Positions 13,585 through 23,318 of a DNA stretch of 40,537 nt are shown in pieces. The stretch is from Prochlorococcus sp. AG-355-N16 (lineage in GTDB: Bacteria; Cyanobacteriota; Cyanobacteriia; PCC-6307; Cyanobiaceae): assembly GCA_003278545.1 (NCBI GenBank), contig QCEF01000011.1:1-40537 (forward strand), in the 5' to 3' direction. The notes under the pieces were generated by a model. It worked only from the letters and a program-made list of their open reading frames with translations. It did not search any database and had not been told where the DNA came from. The first letter of the stretch is position 1. Every line of letters starts with the position of its first letter. Position numbers and translations under genes: made by a program.

Positions 13585-13714
13585 ATTTATATTCTTCATC
13601 AAGTTCAATGACAACACCATTAAAAAATTCTGCTAATAATTTTGATGGATCTTGCATAGAAATCTTTCTATCTACTTTTGATAATTTCTTTTTGATTGGA
13701 TTTAAGTTAGTCAT
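13574..13714 (-). CDS. Hypothetical protein, 46 aa
   Basis: The frame begins MTNLNPIKKKLSKVDRKISM and ends with an acidic tail (ELDEEYKYDS). Its ATG overlaps the stop of the DUF1651 gene as ATGA (13711-13714), and its end overlaps the next start. The nested overlaps indicate one coupled operon. No family is recognised. Confidence 0.5.
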   Translation of the reverse strand: MTNLNPIKKKLSKVDRKISMQDPSKLLAEFFNGVVIELDEEYKYDS

Positions 13715-14010
13715 ACAGATTCAGGTAATTCAAGTTCTTCAAAAGTCCAACCTTCTAATTGAAGGTCATGCCATTTATCCCAAGCATTATCCAAATACAT
13801 TTGAGTGGATGATTTAATTGCCATTGGCTCACCAAGATCATTTGCATAATATGTATGAGCAAAAATTCTCATACTATTTCTTGGAGATTTTTTATTCCTT
13901 ATAAATAAAATTAATCTGCTGCGGTCTGGGCTAAGCAACCAACCACTTGGGGACTCATTACGATAACCGTAAGAAAAATTAGTCCAAACATTAGCTCCTC
14001 CTAAAGTCAT
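13711..14010 (-). CDS. DUF1651 family protein (copy 2)
   Basis: A 99-aa paralog of the 11274-11564 gene: MTLGGANVWT, SPSGWLLSPDRSRLILFIRN, AHTYYANDLGEPMAIK and AWDKWHDLQLEGWTFEELE align in order. It is the first gene of a three-gene overlapping operon whose other members differ from the partner of copy 1. Regulation is probably shared with copy 1 through the LexA-like box at 14019-14032. The function is unknown. Confidence 0.75.
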   Translation of the reverse strand: MTLGGANVWTNFSYGYRNESPSGWLLSPDRSRLILFIRNKKSPRNSMRIFAHTYYANDLGEPMAIKSSTQMYLDNAWDKWHDLQLEGWTFEELELPESV

Positions 14011-14018
14011 TACTTAAT

Positions 14019-14065
14019 AATACATGTGTACTACTAATATAAATACATTAGAAATGGATCGTCAA
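14019..14065 (-). promoter_or_regulatory. Promoter with LexA-box-like palindrome (copy 2)
   Basis: On the minus strand, TTGACG (14060-14065) and TATATT (14036-14041) are 18 bases apart. AGTACACATGTATT (14019-14032) follows, differing from RGTACNNNDGTWCB at a single position. It corresponds element by element to the promoter at 11571-11616. Confidence 0.55.
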
Positions 14066-14157
14066 GTATTTTGGGAAATAAATTATTTACACTGATAGAG
14101 AGTAAAAACAGCTCAGTTATTCCAAAAAATAAAATACCCACCAAAAGCCTGTTTTAG

Positions 14158-14350
14158 CACGCATTTTGATAGGTAAAACCGGATCCCCGTCAGTTCTCTG
14201 CTGCATCGACCTGGAAATGCCAGAAGAGGATTCAAAGTGGGCTTTCGTTTCCGATTACAAGATCGGTTTACTACCGCATCACGACAGTCTCCTCATGTCG
14301 AAAGAGAGTCAGATCAGAGCACATAAAGAAGAACTTAACCAAAGATCCAG
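14158..14350 (-). ncRNA. ssaA: Probable 6S RNA
   Basis: This stretch is far richer in G and C than its surroundings and has no convincing reading frame. It lies directly downstream of purK on the same strand, the known location of the 6S RNA gene in cyanobacteria, where a purK-6S precursor has been described. The minus-strand RNA folds as an elongated hairpin with bulges: TCTCT/AGAGA, TCGAC/GTCGA and GAGGA/TCCTC pair from the outside inwards around a large apical arm that includes CCGAT/ATCGG. 6S RNA binds the RNA polymerase holoenzyme. Ends are approximate; both strands fold, so orientation rests on the purK synteny. Confidence 0.7.
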
Positions 14351-14373
14351 TAATCCAACTCTAACTTATTTTT

Positions 14374-15564
14374 TTATACATTTGGAGATGGCCAAACGTC
14401 TCTTACCATAGTTAATAAAATTTGAGCTTCATCATATCTTTCTGAATGCGTTTTACCATTTAATAAAAATGTGATGTGAGCCATTTTTCTTCCCAGAATT
14501 TCGCGAGATTTGCCATAACAATGAATATTAGAACCCTTAATTTCAGATAGCATTTTAATTCTGGTTTCCATTGAGATTGGGAAATTCTTTCTTAACCCCA
14601 GTAGATTTATCATAATTGCACCTTCACAGTTCATTTTAATTTCAGGTGGCATTATCCCAGAAGAAATACAAACATATTGATCAAACTGACTTGAAGTGCA
14701 AGCTTCAATAGAGAAATGAGCTGAGTTATGTGTTCTAGGAGCTATTTCATTAATTAAAAGACCATCATCTCCAAAGAAGAATTCAATAGCTAAAACTCCA
14801 ACGTAATTAAGTTCATTGACTATTGAAGAGAAAATATTTATTGCAAATAAGTTCAAATCATATTCATTTATTCCAGGTGCAAGAACCCAATCACAAACAT
14901 GGTTTGATTGGAACGTCTCAACTATTGGAAAGAATCTTATCTTACCGGTTCTATCTCTCGAACCAACAAGAGCCAGTTCTTTTTCATACTCTATCCATTC
15001 TTCTATTAACCATTCATTAGAACTATTCTCTGTTAAAAAAGAATCTAAATCTTCTTTTGTCTTTATTTTTCTGTTCCCTTTGCCGTCATATCCACCTTTA
15101 TTTGATTTTGCCATTAAAGGAAAAGTCCAATTATTGATTTCCTCAACCGAGAGATTTTTAAAATCTTCAATACTTATCCATTTTGGGCAGGGAATATTCA
15201 TTCTGTCTATTAATTTTTTTTGAGAAAACCTATCTACTAATGGCTTAATTGCATTAAGGCTTGGAACAAAAATATCGTTGTTGTCAATTAAATTTAATTT
15301 ATCAATTTTTATCCATTCATTTTCAAAAATTATTTTTTCACACTCATTAATTAATGATTTATTACCTCTTATCTTTAAAGGATCAGCTTCTATGACATGA
15401 TCTGCTTTTAAACCAGCAGGATCATCACAAGATTTTGTTTGCACACATACTTCTAGATCTCTTTTTTTTGCTGCCTCGGTTAACATCAAAGCCAGTTGAC
15501 CACCTCCAATTATTCCTAGGGAATAATTTTTCTTAGTATCTTTTATATTTTTTTTAAAACTCAT
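14374..15564 (-). CDS. purK: N5-carboxyaminoimidazole ribonucleotide synthase PurK
   Basis: PurK uses ATP and bicarbonate to carboxylate aminoimidazole ribonucleotide in purine synthesis. It is an ATP-grasp enzyme in the cytoplasm. The N-terminal nucleotide loop GIIGGGQLALML is at about 17-28. The ATP-grasp core includes a KSNKGGYDGKGNRK loop and EWIEYEKELALV. The catalytic block EFFFGDDGLLINEIAPRTHN is followed by SAHFSIEACTSSQFDQ. The length of 396 aa is normal. The 6S RNA gene lies downstream and aroB is divergent upstream. Confidence 0.95.
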   Translation of the reverse strand: MSFKKNIKDTKKNYSLGIIGGGQLALMLTEAAKKRDLEVCVQTKSCDDPAGLKADHVIEADPLKIRGNKSLINECEKIIFENEWIKIDKLNLIDNNDIFVPSLNAIKPLVDRFSQKKLIDRMNIPCPKWISIEDFKNLSVEEINNWTFPLMAKSNKGGYDGKGNRKIKTKEDLDSFLTENSSNEWLIEEWIEYEKELALVGSRDRTGKIRFFPIVETFQSNHVCDWVLAPGINEYDLNLFAINIFSSIVNELNYVGVLAIEFFFGDDGLLINEIAPRTHNSAHFSIEACTSSQFDQYVCISSGIMPPEIKMNCEGAIMINLLGLRKNFPISMETRIKMLSEIKGSNIHCYGKSREILGRKMAHITFLLNGKTHSERYDEAQILLTMVRDVWPSPNV

Positions 15565-15689
15565 AGCATGATTTTATTACCATTTCTAATTCTTAACAAC
15601 TGAATTTTTAAGGATCTAGAGCTTAGATTTTGCTAATATATAAAGTATTTAATACCAAATATTTATAAATTTTAACTAGGGAATCAATT

Positions 15690-16781
15690 GTGAATAAGAG
15701 AAAAATATTAGTCCCATTAGGTGATAAGTCATACGAAGTAACTCTAGAAGCGGGGATACTGAATAATATCAGCGAAGAACTTTTAAAAATTGGAATAACA
15801 AAGACTAGAAAAATACTTGTGATTTCAAATGAAGAAATATCAAATTTGTATGGAGAAAAATTTTTAAATAATTTAAAAAATAATAAATTTCAGGCCAAAA
15901 TGTTCCTTATCAAGGCTGGAGAATCATATAAAAACTTAAAAACCTTAAGTGAAATATATGATGTAGCATTTGAATTTGGCTTAGATAGAAATTCAATAAT
16001 TATTGCCCTTGGAGGAGGTATTGTTGGAGATGTAAGTGGTTTTGCAGCTGCGACTTGGCTGAGAGGTATCGAATATATTCAGATTCCAACAACATTATTA
16101 TCAATGGTTGATTCATCTGTGGGAGGAAAAACAGGAGTAAATCATCCAAAAGGTAAGAATTTAATTGGAGCTTTCAATCAACCTAAAGCAGTTTTTATTG
16201 ATCCTGAAACTTTAAAAAGTTTGCCCAAAAGAGAATTTAGTGCAGGCATGGCCGAAGTAATAAAATACGGAGTAATAAGAGATAAAGAACTTTTCGAATA
16301 CTTAGAAATTGAAAAAACCAAGAATGAACTTATAAATCTCAAGAATGATTATCTAATTAAAATAATTAGTAGTTCAATCAAAACAAAGTCTCATATTGTT
16401 TCTCAAGACGAACATGAAAATGGTGTTAGAGCAATATTGAATTATGGTCATTCTTTTGGTCACGTTATTGAAAATTTATGTGGATACGGCGAGTTTCTAC
16501 ATGGTGAGGCGATATCAATTGGTATGAATATTGCGGGGAAAATAGCAATTGAGAAAGGGTTATGGTCTAAAGAAGAATTAGAGAGACAGCGAATTCTTTT
16601 AGAGAGTTATGATCTTCCTACCAAGATCCCCAAAATAAATAAAGAAGACGTTCTAACAATACTTATGGGCGATAAAAAAGTTCGTGATGGCAAAATGAGA
16701 TTTGTATTACCGAAAAAAATTGGTGCTGTTGATATATATGATGACGTAGAAGATTCATTATTTTTAAAGTTATTTTCTTAA
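15690..16781 (+). CDS. aroB: 3-dehydroquinate synthase AroB
   Basis: AroB converts DAHP to 3-dehydroquinate, the second step of the shikimate pathway, using NAD+ and a divalent metal. GGGIVGD at 108-114 binds NAD+, and the block [11 protein letters not shown] at 141-151 is diagnostic. Metal ligands are expected in [18 protein letters not shown] and FLHGEAI, all present. The start is GTG at 15690; no better ATG is found. At 363 aa it is full length. The 3' end overlaps the convergent methyltransferase gene by four bases. Confidence 0.95.
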   Translation: MNKRKILVPLGDKSYEVTLEAGILNNISEELLKIGITKTRKILVISNEEISNLYGEKFLNNLKNNKFQAKMFLIKAGESYKNLKTLSEIYDVAFEFGLDRNSIIIALGGGIVGDVSGFAAATWLRGIEYIQIPTTLLSMVDSSVGGKTGVNHPKGKNLIGAFNQPKAVFIDPETLKSLPKREFSAGMAEVIKYGVIRDKELFEYLEIEKTKNELINLKNDYLIKIISSSIKTKSHIVSQDEHENGVRAILNYGHSFGHVIENLCGYGEFLHGEAISIGMNIAGKIAIEKGLWSKEELERQRILLESYDLPTKIPKINKEDVLTILMGDKKVRDGKMRFVLPKKIGAVDIYDDVEDSLFLKLFS

Positions 16782-17968
16782 CGTAAACAGGTTGAATTTA
16801 TATTCATTTTCTTCTCATTAAACTTTTTAAAAACAAACCACTTAAAATCACCTAAACAAACAGGATCTACGAGTCTAAGTAATGCCTCTCTTCTTAAAAG
16901 AGCATTTGATAAATTCTCCTTAAATTCTTTCTGAATCCCATAAAGTTTCTCTGCCAATCCAAGGGCCAACAAAGCCTCGCCTTGTTTAGTTATTCCAACA
17001 GTATCAAATCCAAGAGTCTCAGCATCATTAATTAAAGTTTCTATGCACACATGAGATGTTAAATCGCAATTCCCAGGAGAATCTAGGACATTATTATTCA
17101 TTTTTTGATTTTCATATGAAACTATCGTCCCATCAGAATTTTTAGAGGAGTAGTATTTTTTAGCTTCCTTAGCGTAATCAATTATCAATAAAATACCATT
17201 GTTAATTTTTCCATAAATAGCTTCTAACCAATTTGAGTTATCTACATGCCATTCTGTCGTCCATCCTTCAAGAGCATCTTCAGGCGGAATAGTTATTCCC
17301 AACTCACTTTTAGCAAGTTCAAAACTTTTTTCCAATTCACATGTAATTGGCATTTTATCAAAAAATAATTTATGAGATTTTTTGTCTATAGAAACTGCTT
17401 GTCGAATTAGTTTTCCCTTTGAGAAGGTTATTCTTTCTACTGGCAAAGCATCCAAAACTTCATTTGCTAGAACTATTCCATTTATATTATTTTCCTCTAC
17501 TTCATCCAAACCTTTCCATAAAATATCAATACCTAAGTTCAAAAATTCCTCCAATTTATTTTTTTGTTTTTCTACCATCCCTTCATTAGGTTCAATAATT
17601 ACAAAAGAAATACCTTCTAAAAAATTCTTGCTGTTTTCTAAAAAGTATTTAATTAATCCACTCATAAAGCTTCCATCTCCAGCTCCAAATTCAGTTACAG
17701 ATAATGTCTCATTAAATAAAAAACTACTTTTGAACTGAATCAACCAATCTTCTATTTGTTTTCCAACTAAAAAAGCAAAATCATCAGATAAAGATGGTGA
17801 TGTGACAAAATCTCCTCGAACGCCTAACTCAGCTTTACCGCTGCCGTAATAACCATTAATAGGATCATTTAATGCAAAATTCATAAAGTCATAAAAACTT
17901 ATAGTCCCACCCATTTTTATTATTTTTTTTATTAACCAATCTGGATTATTCGCGGGTAAGCTATTCAT
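16778..17968 (-). CDS. SAM-dependent methyltransferase, MidA/NDUFAF7 family
   Basis: A class I methyltransferase of the COG1565 (MidA) family, whose mitochondrial member methylates an arginine of a complex I subunit. The N-terminal family block [20 protein letters not shown] is present, followed by the SAM motif [10 protein letters not shown] and the [12 protein letters not shown] segment typical of the family. It is 396 aa, normal length. An NDH-1 subunit is a plausible target in a cyanobacterium, but this is inferred. It is convergent with aroB and divergent from the TPM gene, with 31 bases between starts. Confidence 0.85.
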   Translation of the reverse strand: MNSLPANNPDWLIKKIIKMGGTISFYDFMNFALNDPINGYYGSGKAELGVRGDFVTSPSLSDDFAFLVGKQIEDWLIQFKSSFLFNETLSVTEFGAGDGSFMSGLIKYFLENSKNFLEGISFVIIEPNEGMVEKQKNKLEEFLNLGIDILWKGLDEVEENNINGIVLANEVLDALPVERITFSKGKLIRQAVSIDKKSHKLFFDKMPITCELEKSFELAKSELGITIPPEDALEGWTTEWHVDNSNWLEAIYGKINNGILLIIDYAKEAKKYYSSKNSDGTIVSYENQKMNNNVLDSPGNCDLTSHVCIETLINDAETLGFDTVGITKQGEALLALGLAEKLYGIQKEFKENLSNALLRREALLRLVDPVCLGDFKWFVFKKFNEKKMNINSTCLR

Positions 17969-17999
17969 CGGCGAAAATATAAAGAGACAAAACTTATTT

Positions 18000-18797
18000 A
18001 TGCCTTCAAAGATTAACTATTTATTAGGAATATTTCTATCTATATTAGTTTTAATTTCACATAAACCCGTTTTCGCTATAAATAATCCAAATCTCTTACC
18101 AGAAGAAAAAACACCAGTTATTGATTTAGCTAAAACATTAAGCCCTAATCAGAAAAAATCTTTAGAGGAAAAGCTCAACAATCTAGAAATTGAAAGTGGG
18201 TGGAAAATTAAATATTTATCTCAGTTTGAAAGTTCTCCTGGTAGTGCAATAAAGGACTATTGGGATTTAGATGAGACAAGTTTGTTGATAGTTGCGGATC
18301 CTAGAGGGGGAAATTTGCTGAACTTTAACGTAGGAGAGGCTTATTTTAATTTTATGCCAAGGTTATTTTGGGTTGAACTTCAAACAAGATTTGGCAACCA
18401 ATACTATGTTAAAGATCATGGTGAGGATGGTGCAGTATTAGATGCAATTGATTCAGTAAAGATTTGCCTCGAAAGAGGAGGATGCCAAGTTGTCCCTGGC
18501 CTACCCAAAGAGCAATATATATGGACTTTATGTACATCGATTCTTGGAGGTTTAGTAGCAGGTTTCGCATCTGCCCCAAGAAAAGAAGGTCAAGTCATAT
18601 CAATTGGATTTTTAGCTCTTCTTTCTCCTTTATGGGGAATGTTATTTGGAATTTTTGGTTTGGCACCAATAATATCCAGAACAAATGATTTATTACCTTT
18701 ATTTAAAAATGGTTTAGCTTTTACAGCTGCAGGAATTGCGGGTTATATCTTATCTCAAACATTATTTTCAAGATATGAAAAGCCCAAAAATACTTAA
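18000..18797 (+). CDS. TPM domain membrane protein (Psb32-like)
   Basis: A signal or anchor segment (about 5-26, ending VFAINN) precedes a TPM (DUF477) domain at roughly 37-160: PVIDLAKTLSPNQKKSLEEK, a DETSLLIVADPRGG strand and a LWVELQTRFG-like helix (FWVELQTRFG). The C-terminal part has two or three hydrophobic segments (about 175-195, 200-225, 235-255). TPM proteins such as Psb32 help photosystem II repair in thylakoids; that role is likely but not shown. Two cysteines (CLERGGC) lie just before the membrane part. Confidence 0.8.
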   Translation: MPSKINYLLGIFLSILVLISHKPVFAINNPNLLPEEKTPVIDLAKTLSPNQKKSLEEKLNNLEIESGWKIKYLSQFESSPGSAIKDYWDLDETSLLIVADPRGGNLLNFNVGEAYFNFMPRLFWVELQTRFGNQYYVKDHGEDGAVLDAIDSVKICLERGGCQVVPGLPKEQYIWTLCTSILGGLVAGFASAPRKEGQVISIGFLALLSPLWGMLFGIFGLAPIISRTNDLLPLFKNGLAFTAAGIAGYILSQTLFSRYEKPKNT

Positions 18798-18820
18798 AAT
18801 ATGATCAGAGATATTTAATC

Positions 18821-19654
18821 CTAAAAAAATTTATCTTCTTCACGAATTACACCAGACTCTGAATACCATCGATGAGAAACAAGCCTTAATTCCTTATTTT
18901 CAAACTCAATCCATGAAAAGTTAATTAGCAATTTTCCATCTTCATCAGTTTTATATCTTGGTACCACCGCAGTGTTGAAATAAATCGTTCCTTTGCTATC
19001 AATTTTAAACATCTCTCTTAAACCAAGATTTCTTTTAAGCCGGTTGTGCATATGACCAAAAATTACAAGATCAACTTTTCTTCTCTTTTGTATTTGAGAA
19101 ATAGCAGCAGACAAATCTCTATCTCCCCAATCTAAAGAGGGTAATTTCCAGTCTTTCCCACAAATGCTTTTAGGTTCTGAACCTAAACCTGAGGGACCAG
19201 CATGAGACATAATTATTAGAGGTATTTCTTCAACAGTCTCTTCTGAACATTTGATAATTTTATTTATTGAATCTTGTTCGGTTATAGGTCCATAAACACC
19301 TTTAACTTCTTTTGAAAGATAATAACCTCCGCCAGAACTACATGGTCTAGCAGACAATAAATTTATTTGATTATTAAAAACTTTCAAATCCCATGCACAA
19401 TATTTTTCACCAAGAACACGTATCTGCTTTGAGAGAGTTTCGCCTGTAGAATCTTTTCCTCTATCATGATTTCCTAAAATCACAAAAGTAGGAATTTTGA
19501 TCTCATTGATTTTTTTAATTATTTTGACACTACCATCAGAAATATCACCAACAAATAAAACAATATTTGGTTTGATAATCGATAAAACTTTCAAGTCTAA
19601 TTCAGACCATTGACCATGACAGTCACCAACAATAGCAATTTTTAAATTTGTCAG
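18821..19654 (-). CDS. Metallophosphoesterase (TIGR04168-like), non-canonical start
   Basis: A calcineurin-type phosphoesterase. Motifs in order are GDCHGQW, FVGDISDG, LGNHDRG, MSHAGPSGLG and FGHMHN, giving the full two-metal site. It resembles the cyanobacterial/plant TIGR04168 group. The first motif GDCHG (needed for metal binding) lies upstream of the first ATG, GTG or TTG (a TTG at 19594). The frame is closed by TAA shortly above. The start must therefore be CTG at 19654 (MTNLKIAIVGDCHG) or ATT at 19657. About 277 aa. The substrate is unknown. It is divergent from nadA. Confidence 0.8.
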   Translation of the reverse strand: MTNLKIAIVGDCHGQWSELDLKVLSIIKPNIVLFVGDISDGSVKIIKKINEIKIPTFVILGNHDRGKDSTGETLSKQIRVLGEKYCAWDLKVFNNQINLLSARPCSSGGGYYLSKEVKGVYGPITEQDSINKIIKCSEETVEEIPLIIMSHAGPSGLGSEPKSICGKDWKLPSLDWGDRDLSAAISQIQKRRKVDLVIFGHMHNRLKRNLGLREMFKIDSKGTIYFNTAVVPRYKTDEDGKLLINFSWIEFENKELRLVSHRWYSESGVIREEDKFF

Positions 19655-19757
19655 AATTTTTTCTGTTTAAAGGCATATAATCTATTTAGAGATATTCTAA
19701 ATCCTGACCAGTATAACTTCTACTGCAAAACAGAAATCAGTTCAAAACGAAGAGGAT

Positions 19758-20672
19758 TTGATTTCTGAAATAAAGGAGCGTTGCAAAAAAGCTAATGCAA
19801 TTATTCTTGCGCACTATTATCAAGCACCAGAGATTCAGGAAATTGCAGATTTTATTGGAGATTCATTAGATCTTTCTAGGAAAGCTGCAAATAATGACGC
19901 AGATATAATAATTTTTTGCGGTGTGCACTTTATGGCCGAAACTGCAAAAATACTTAGCCCTAATAAAACAGTCCTATTACCAGATATTGACGCAGGATGC
20001 TCATTAGCAGACGATTGTCCTTCAGATAAATTTCAAAAATTCAGAGAAGAAAATCCAGATCACTATGTCGTAAGTTATATAAATTGCACTGCAGAAGTAA
20101 AAGCTCAAAGTGATCTGATATGTACAAGCAGTAATGCAGTCTCATTAATTAAAAAGATACCTGAAGATAAAAAGATAATATTTGCGCCAGATCAGAACCT
20201 TGGGAGATGGGTACAGAAAAATTCAGGAAGAGATCTTAAATTATGGCCTGGCAGCTGCATTGTTCATGAATCATTTAGTGAAGAAGCACTTCTAAAATTA
20301 AAATATCAAAATCCAGGATCAAAAGTAATTGCTCATCCTGAATGTAGTCAAAATTTACTAATTCTCTCAGACTTTATTGGATCAACAAGTAAGCTGCTTG
20401 ATTTCGTAAGTAAAGATCCATCTAAGACTTACATGGTACTAACTGAACCTGGAATAATTCATCAAATGAAAAAGAAAGAACCTAATAAAATTTTTATTGA
20501 AGTACCAGATGTAGAAGGTTGTAAATGTAACGAGTGTCCATATATGAAATTAAATACTTTAGAAAAAATTCTTGATTGTTTGAAAAATAATTCCCCGTCT
20601 ATCGAACTAGACCCAGAAATAATAAGAAGAGCCTATGTGCCAATAAAGAGAATGCTAGATATGAGTAATTAA
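19758..20672 (+). CDS. nadA: Quinolinate synthase NadA
   Basis: NadA condenses iminoaspartate with dihydroxyacetone phosphate to quinolinate in NAD synthesis, using a [4Fe-4S] cluster. Cys81 (IDAGC), Cys167 (WPGSC) and a third in GCKCNEC (255-260) are the expected ligands. HYYQAPEIQEIADFIGDSLD, FMAETAKIL and HPECSQ are conserved blocks. I used the TTG at 19758, giving 304 aa, close to the compact NadA length; an upstream CTG (19707 region) would add a short tail. The stop overlaps the convergent ctp gene. Confidence 0.93.
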   Translation: MISEIKERCKKANAIILAHYYQAPEIQEIADFIGDSLDLSRKAANNDADIIIFCGVHFMAETAKILSPNKTVLLPDIDAGCSLADDCPSDKFQKFREENPDHYVVSYINCTAEVKAQSDLICTSSNAVSLIKKIPEDKKIIFAPDQNLGRWVQKNSGRDLKLWPGSCIVHESFSEEALLKLKYQNPGSKVIAHPECSQNLLILSDFIGSTSKLLDFVSKDPSKTYMVLTEPGIIHQMKKKEPNKIFIEVPDVEGCKCNECPYMKLNTLEKILDCLKNNSPSIELDPEIIRRAYVPIKRMLDMSN

Positions 20673-21988
20673 TTTAATGAAAATACTTTATCTTCCTTAT
20701 TAATTTTTAGGAATGCATTAAGGTTTGTGGTGTCGGGCTTAAATTCGCTTATCTGATTCTTTCTATTAATTATATTTATTAGCTCTTTTTCACCAGCTCT
20801 ATATTGTTTATCTTTTCTAGTTCCTATCTCTCTTTGAAGTATAGGGTTTATATTCATTCTTACTTCTATGTCTGGAATAATTCCAGATTTGTTTATATCA
20901 GTGCCTTTCGGAGTTAAATACTTAGCGACTGTAACAGTTAGACCTGATCCATCAACTAATGTTCTCATAGATTGAACTAGACCTTTACCAAATGTTTTCT
21001 TCCCAACTAATTTTCCTCTTTTATTATCTTTTATTGCACCAGAAACTATTTCACTAGCACTAGCAGAACCCTCATTAACTAAGACAACTAAGGGCTTTTT
21101 TGTTAGAGCTTGACCATTTCCTTTTTTTGTTTCTTTTAAACCATCTTTACTTACTGTACTTACTATTACTCCTTTGTTAATGAAGTGCCTTGAGATATCA
21201 ATGCTTGATTCTAATAAACCTCCAGGATTACTTCTTAAGTCAAGAACATATCCTGCGACTTTTTTTGTTTCTAAATCCTTAATAGCATCTCTAGTTTCTT
21301 TGGATGCATTTGCATTAAATTGTTTAATTCTTACATAGCCAATTGATAAGCCATTTTTGGTTTGATTGACTTTACTTGATACAGATTTTATTTCAATTTT
21401 TTCTCTTGATAAAGTCTTAAAAAAGGATTGAGAACCTCTAAGAATTTCAAGCTTTACTTTAGTACCTCTTTGTCCTCTTATTAATTTCACGGCATCCTCA
21501 ATATTCATACCTTCAGTAGAAATATCATCTATGGATAATATTTTATCTCTAGCTTTAATTCCAGCATCAAATGCAGGGGTGCCCTCTATGGGAGAAATAA
21601 TTATTAAATCATCAGATTCTTTATCTTTAACTATTTGGATACCAACTCCAGTTAATTCGCCAGAGGTATCAATTCTCATTTGATTAAATTCCTTAGGCTC
21701 TAAAAATCTTGTATAAGAATCATCTAAATTAGAAAGCATATCTCTAATCGCATCATATGCTTCATTGCTGTCTGAATATGTTTTTGATAAAACTTCTTTT
21801 CTTAGATTAATCCAATTGGACTTTTGAAATTTGCCGTTTGAATCAAGAAAATCTCTATATACAATTTGCCAAACATGATCAATTACTTCTTTATAACTAT
21901 TATTTAAAACTGTTGCCTCTGCAAAATTATTTAAAAATAACCCAGAAAAGGATGTCGCAAACAGAAATATATATTTTTTTTTAAGCAA
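20669..21988 (-). CDS. ctpA: Carboxyl-terminal processing protease (CtpA-like, S41A)
   Basis: An exported protease of the S41A family that trims C-termini; in cyanobacteria CtpA matures the D1 protein of photosystem II. An N-terminal signal (residues 4-25) precedes a helical region, a PDZ domain (about 105-190, GVGIQIV...AGIKARDKILSID) and the protease core. The catalytic pair is Ser310 in GSASASEIVSGA and Lys335 in TFGKGLVQ. Length of 439 aa is usual. Cyanobacteria have several Ctp paralogs, so CtpA versus CtpB/C is not certain. Confidence 0.9.
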   Translation of the reverse strand: MLKKKYIFLFATSFSGLFLNNFAEATVLNNSYKEVIDHVWQIVYRDFLDSNGKFQKSNWINLRKEVLSKTYSDSNEAYDAIRDMLSNLDDSYTRFLEPKEFNQMRIDTSGELTGVGIQIVKDKESDDLIIISPIEGTPAFDAGIKARDKILSIDDISTEGMNIEDAVKLIRGQRGTKVKLEILRGSQSFFKTLSREKIEIKSVSSKVNQTKNGLSIGYVRIKQFNANASKETRDAIKDLETKKVAGYVLDLRSNPGGLLESSIDISRHFINKGVIVSTVSKDGLKETKKGNGQALTKKPLVVLVNEGSASASEIVSGAIKDNKRGKLVGKKTFGKGLVQSMRTLVDGSGLTVTVAKYLTPKGTDINKSGIIPDIEVRMNINPILQREIGTRKDKQYRAGEKELINIINRKNQISEFKPDTTNLNAFLKINKEDKVFSLN

Positions 21989-22065
21989 TTTTCTTAATCT
22001 TTAAATAATTCGATATTTTTTATTATAAAAAGAATTTATTTATAATTCAAAAATTTGACAAATCC

Positions 22066-23283
22066 TTAAGGATCAATCCACTTCCCATCATCCTTAATAA
22101 GTTGGATTAAAGCATTAACACCCTCATCTTCAGGTACTCTTTTTATCTCTTCTTTTCTTCTATATAAGGCAATAGTTCCTTTACCTTTTCCAACATAACC
22201 ATAATCAGCATCTGCCATTTCTCCTGGCCCATTAACAATACATCCCATTATTGCTATATCTAGACCCGTCAAATGTGAGGTAGCGTTCCTAACTTTATCT
22301 ACAACTTCTTCTAGATTGAAAAGTGTTCTACCACAACTGGGGCAACTGATGTATTCAACCATTGTTTTTCTTAATCCTAAAGATTGCAAAATTGAATAGC
22401 ACACTGGTATTTCCTTTTCTGGAGCTTCTGTTAAGGAAACCCTGATGGTATCTCCTAATCCCTCTGCTAAAAGTGTTCCAATTCCAGCAGTACTTTTAAT
22501 CCTTCCATAATCACCATCACCAGCTTCGGTCACTCCTAAATGTAAGGGATAGTTATATCCTTCTGAGTCAAGCCTATCTGCAATCATTCTGTAAGCTGCC
22601 ATCATGACCGGAGCCCTAGAAGCTTTCATAGAAATAATTATGTTATGAAAATCAAGCTCATCACAAATTTTGACGAACTCCATCGCAGATTCTGTCATTC
22701 CTAATGGCGTATCTCCATAAGTAAAAAGCATCCTTTCAGATAGAGACCCATGATTAACTCCAATCCTTAGAGCTTTGTTTTCAGCCTTTAAAACTTCAAC
22801 TAAAGGGGTAAATCTTTTAAGTATTGTTTGCTTAATAGTTTCAAATTCCTCATCTGTATATTCAGTTCTTGTAGGGTCTGATTTTTCAAAAACAAACAAT
22901 CCAGGATTAATTCTTACTTTATCAACATGTTTTGCAACTTCCATTGCAATTTTCATACCATTATGGTGAACATCAGCCACCAAGGGGGTATTGATATTAT
23001 TTTCTAGTAATTTTGCCTTTATATCTCCTACTGCTTTGGCATGTGCTAAGGAAGGGACAGTTAACCTTACTATTTCACAACCCACGTCATGAAGTCGTTT
23101 GATAGCTAAGTAAGCATTTTCGACATCCATAGTATCTTCATTTATCATCGATTGAACTCTTACTGGATAATCACTTCCAATAGCTATATCACCCACCATT
23201 ACTGTTCTAGTTATCCTTCTCTCAATATGAGTTGAATATCTTTTGGAGAGACTATTAACCTCTTTAGATTGAGTTAATGACAT
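22066..23283 (-). CDS. ispG: 4-hydroxy-3-methylbut-2-enyl diphosphate synthase IspG
   Basis: IspG (GcpE) makes HMBPP from MEcPP in the plastid-type MEP pathway, using a [4Fe-4S] cluster and ferredoxin. The N-terminal TIM barrel block with [13 protein letters not shown] and [10 protein letters not shown] is present. The cluster ligands lie in [11 protein letters not shown] and [20 protein letters not shown]. The length of 405 aa fits the bacterial short form. It is in a minus-strand series with the ctp gene. Confidence 0.97.
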   Translation of the reverse strand: MSLTQSKEVNSLSKRYSTHIERRITRTVMVGDIAIGSDYPVRVQSMINEDTMDVENAYLAIKRLHDVGCEIVRLTVPSLAHAKAVGDIKAKLLENNINTPLVADVHHNGMKIAMEVAKHVDKVRINPGLFVFEKSDPTRTEYTDEEFETIKQTILKRFTPLVEVLKAENKALRIGVNHGSLSERMLFTYGDTPLGMTESAMEFVKICDELDFHNIIISMKASRAPVMMAAYRMIADRLDSEGYNYPLHLGVTEAGDGDYGRIKSTAGIGTLLAEGLGDTIRVSLTEAPEKEIPVCYSILQSLGLRKTMVEYISCPSCGRTLFNLEEVVDKVRNATSHLTGLDIAIMGCIVNGPGEMADADYGYVGKGKGTIALYRRKEEIKRVPEDEGVNALIQLIKDDGKWIDP

Positions 23284-23318
23284 TAAAATTCTTGATATTC
23301 AAAAAGGATTTCACTAAA

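Noticed and set aside
14166-14411. 81-codon plus-strand frame in the GC-rich stretch
   Set aside because: It lies over the probable 6S RNA and the 3' end of purK, its composition is unlike neighbouring genes, and the folding and synteny explain the region better.
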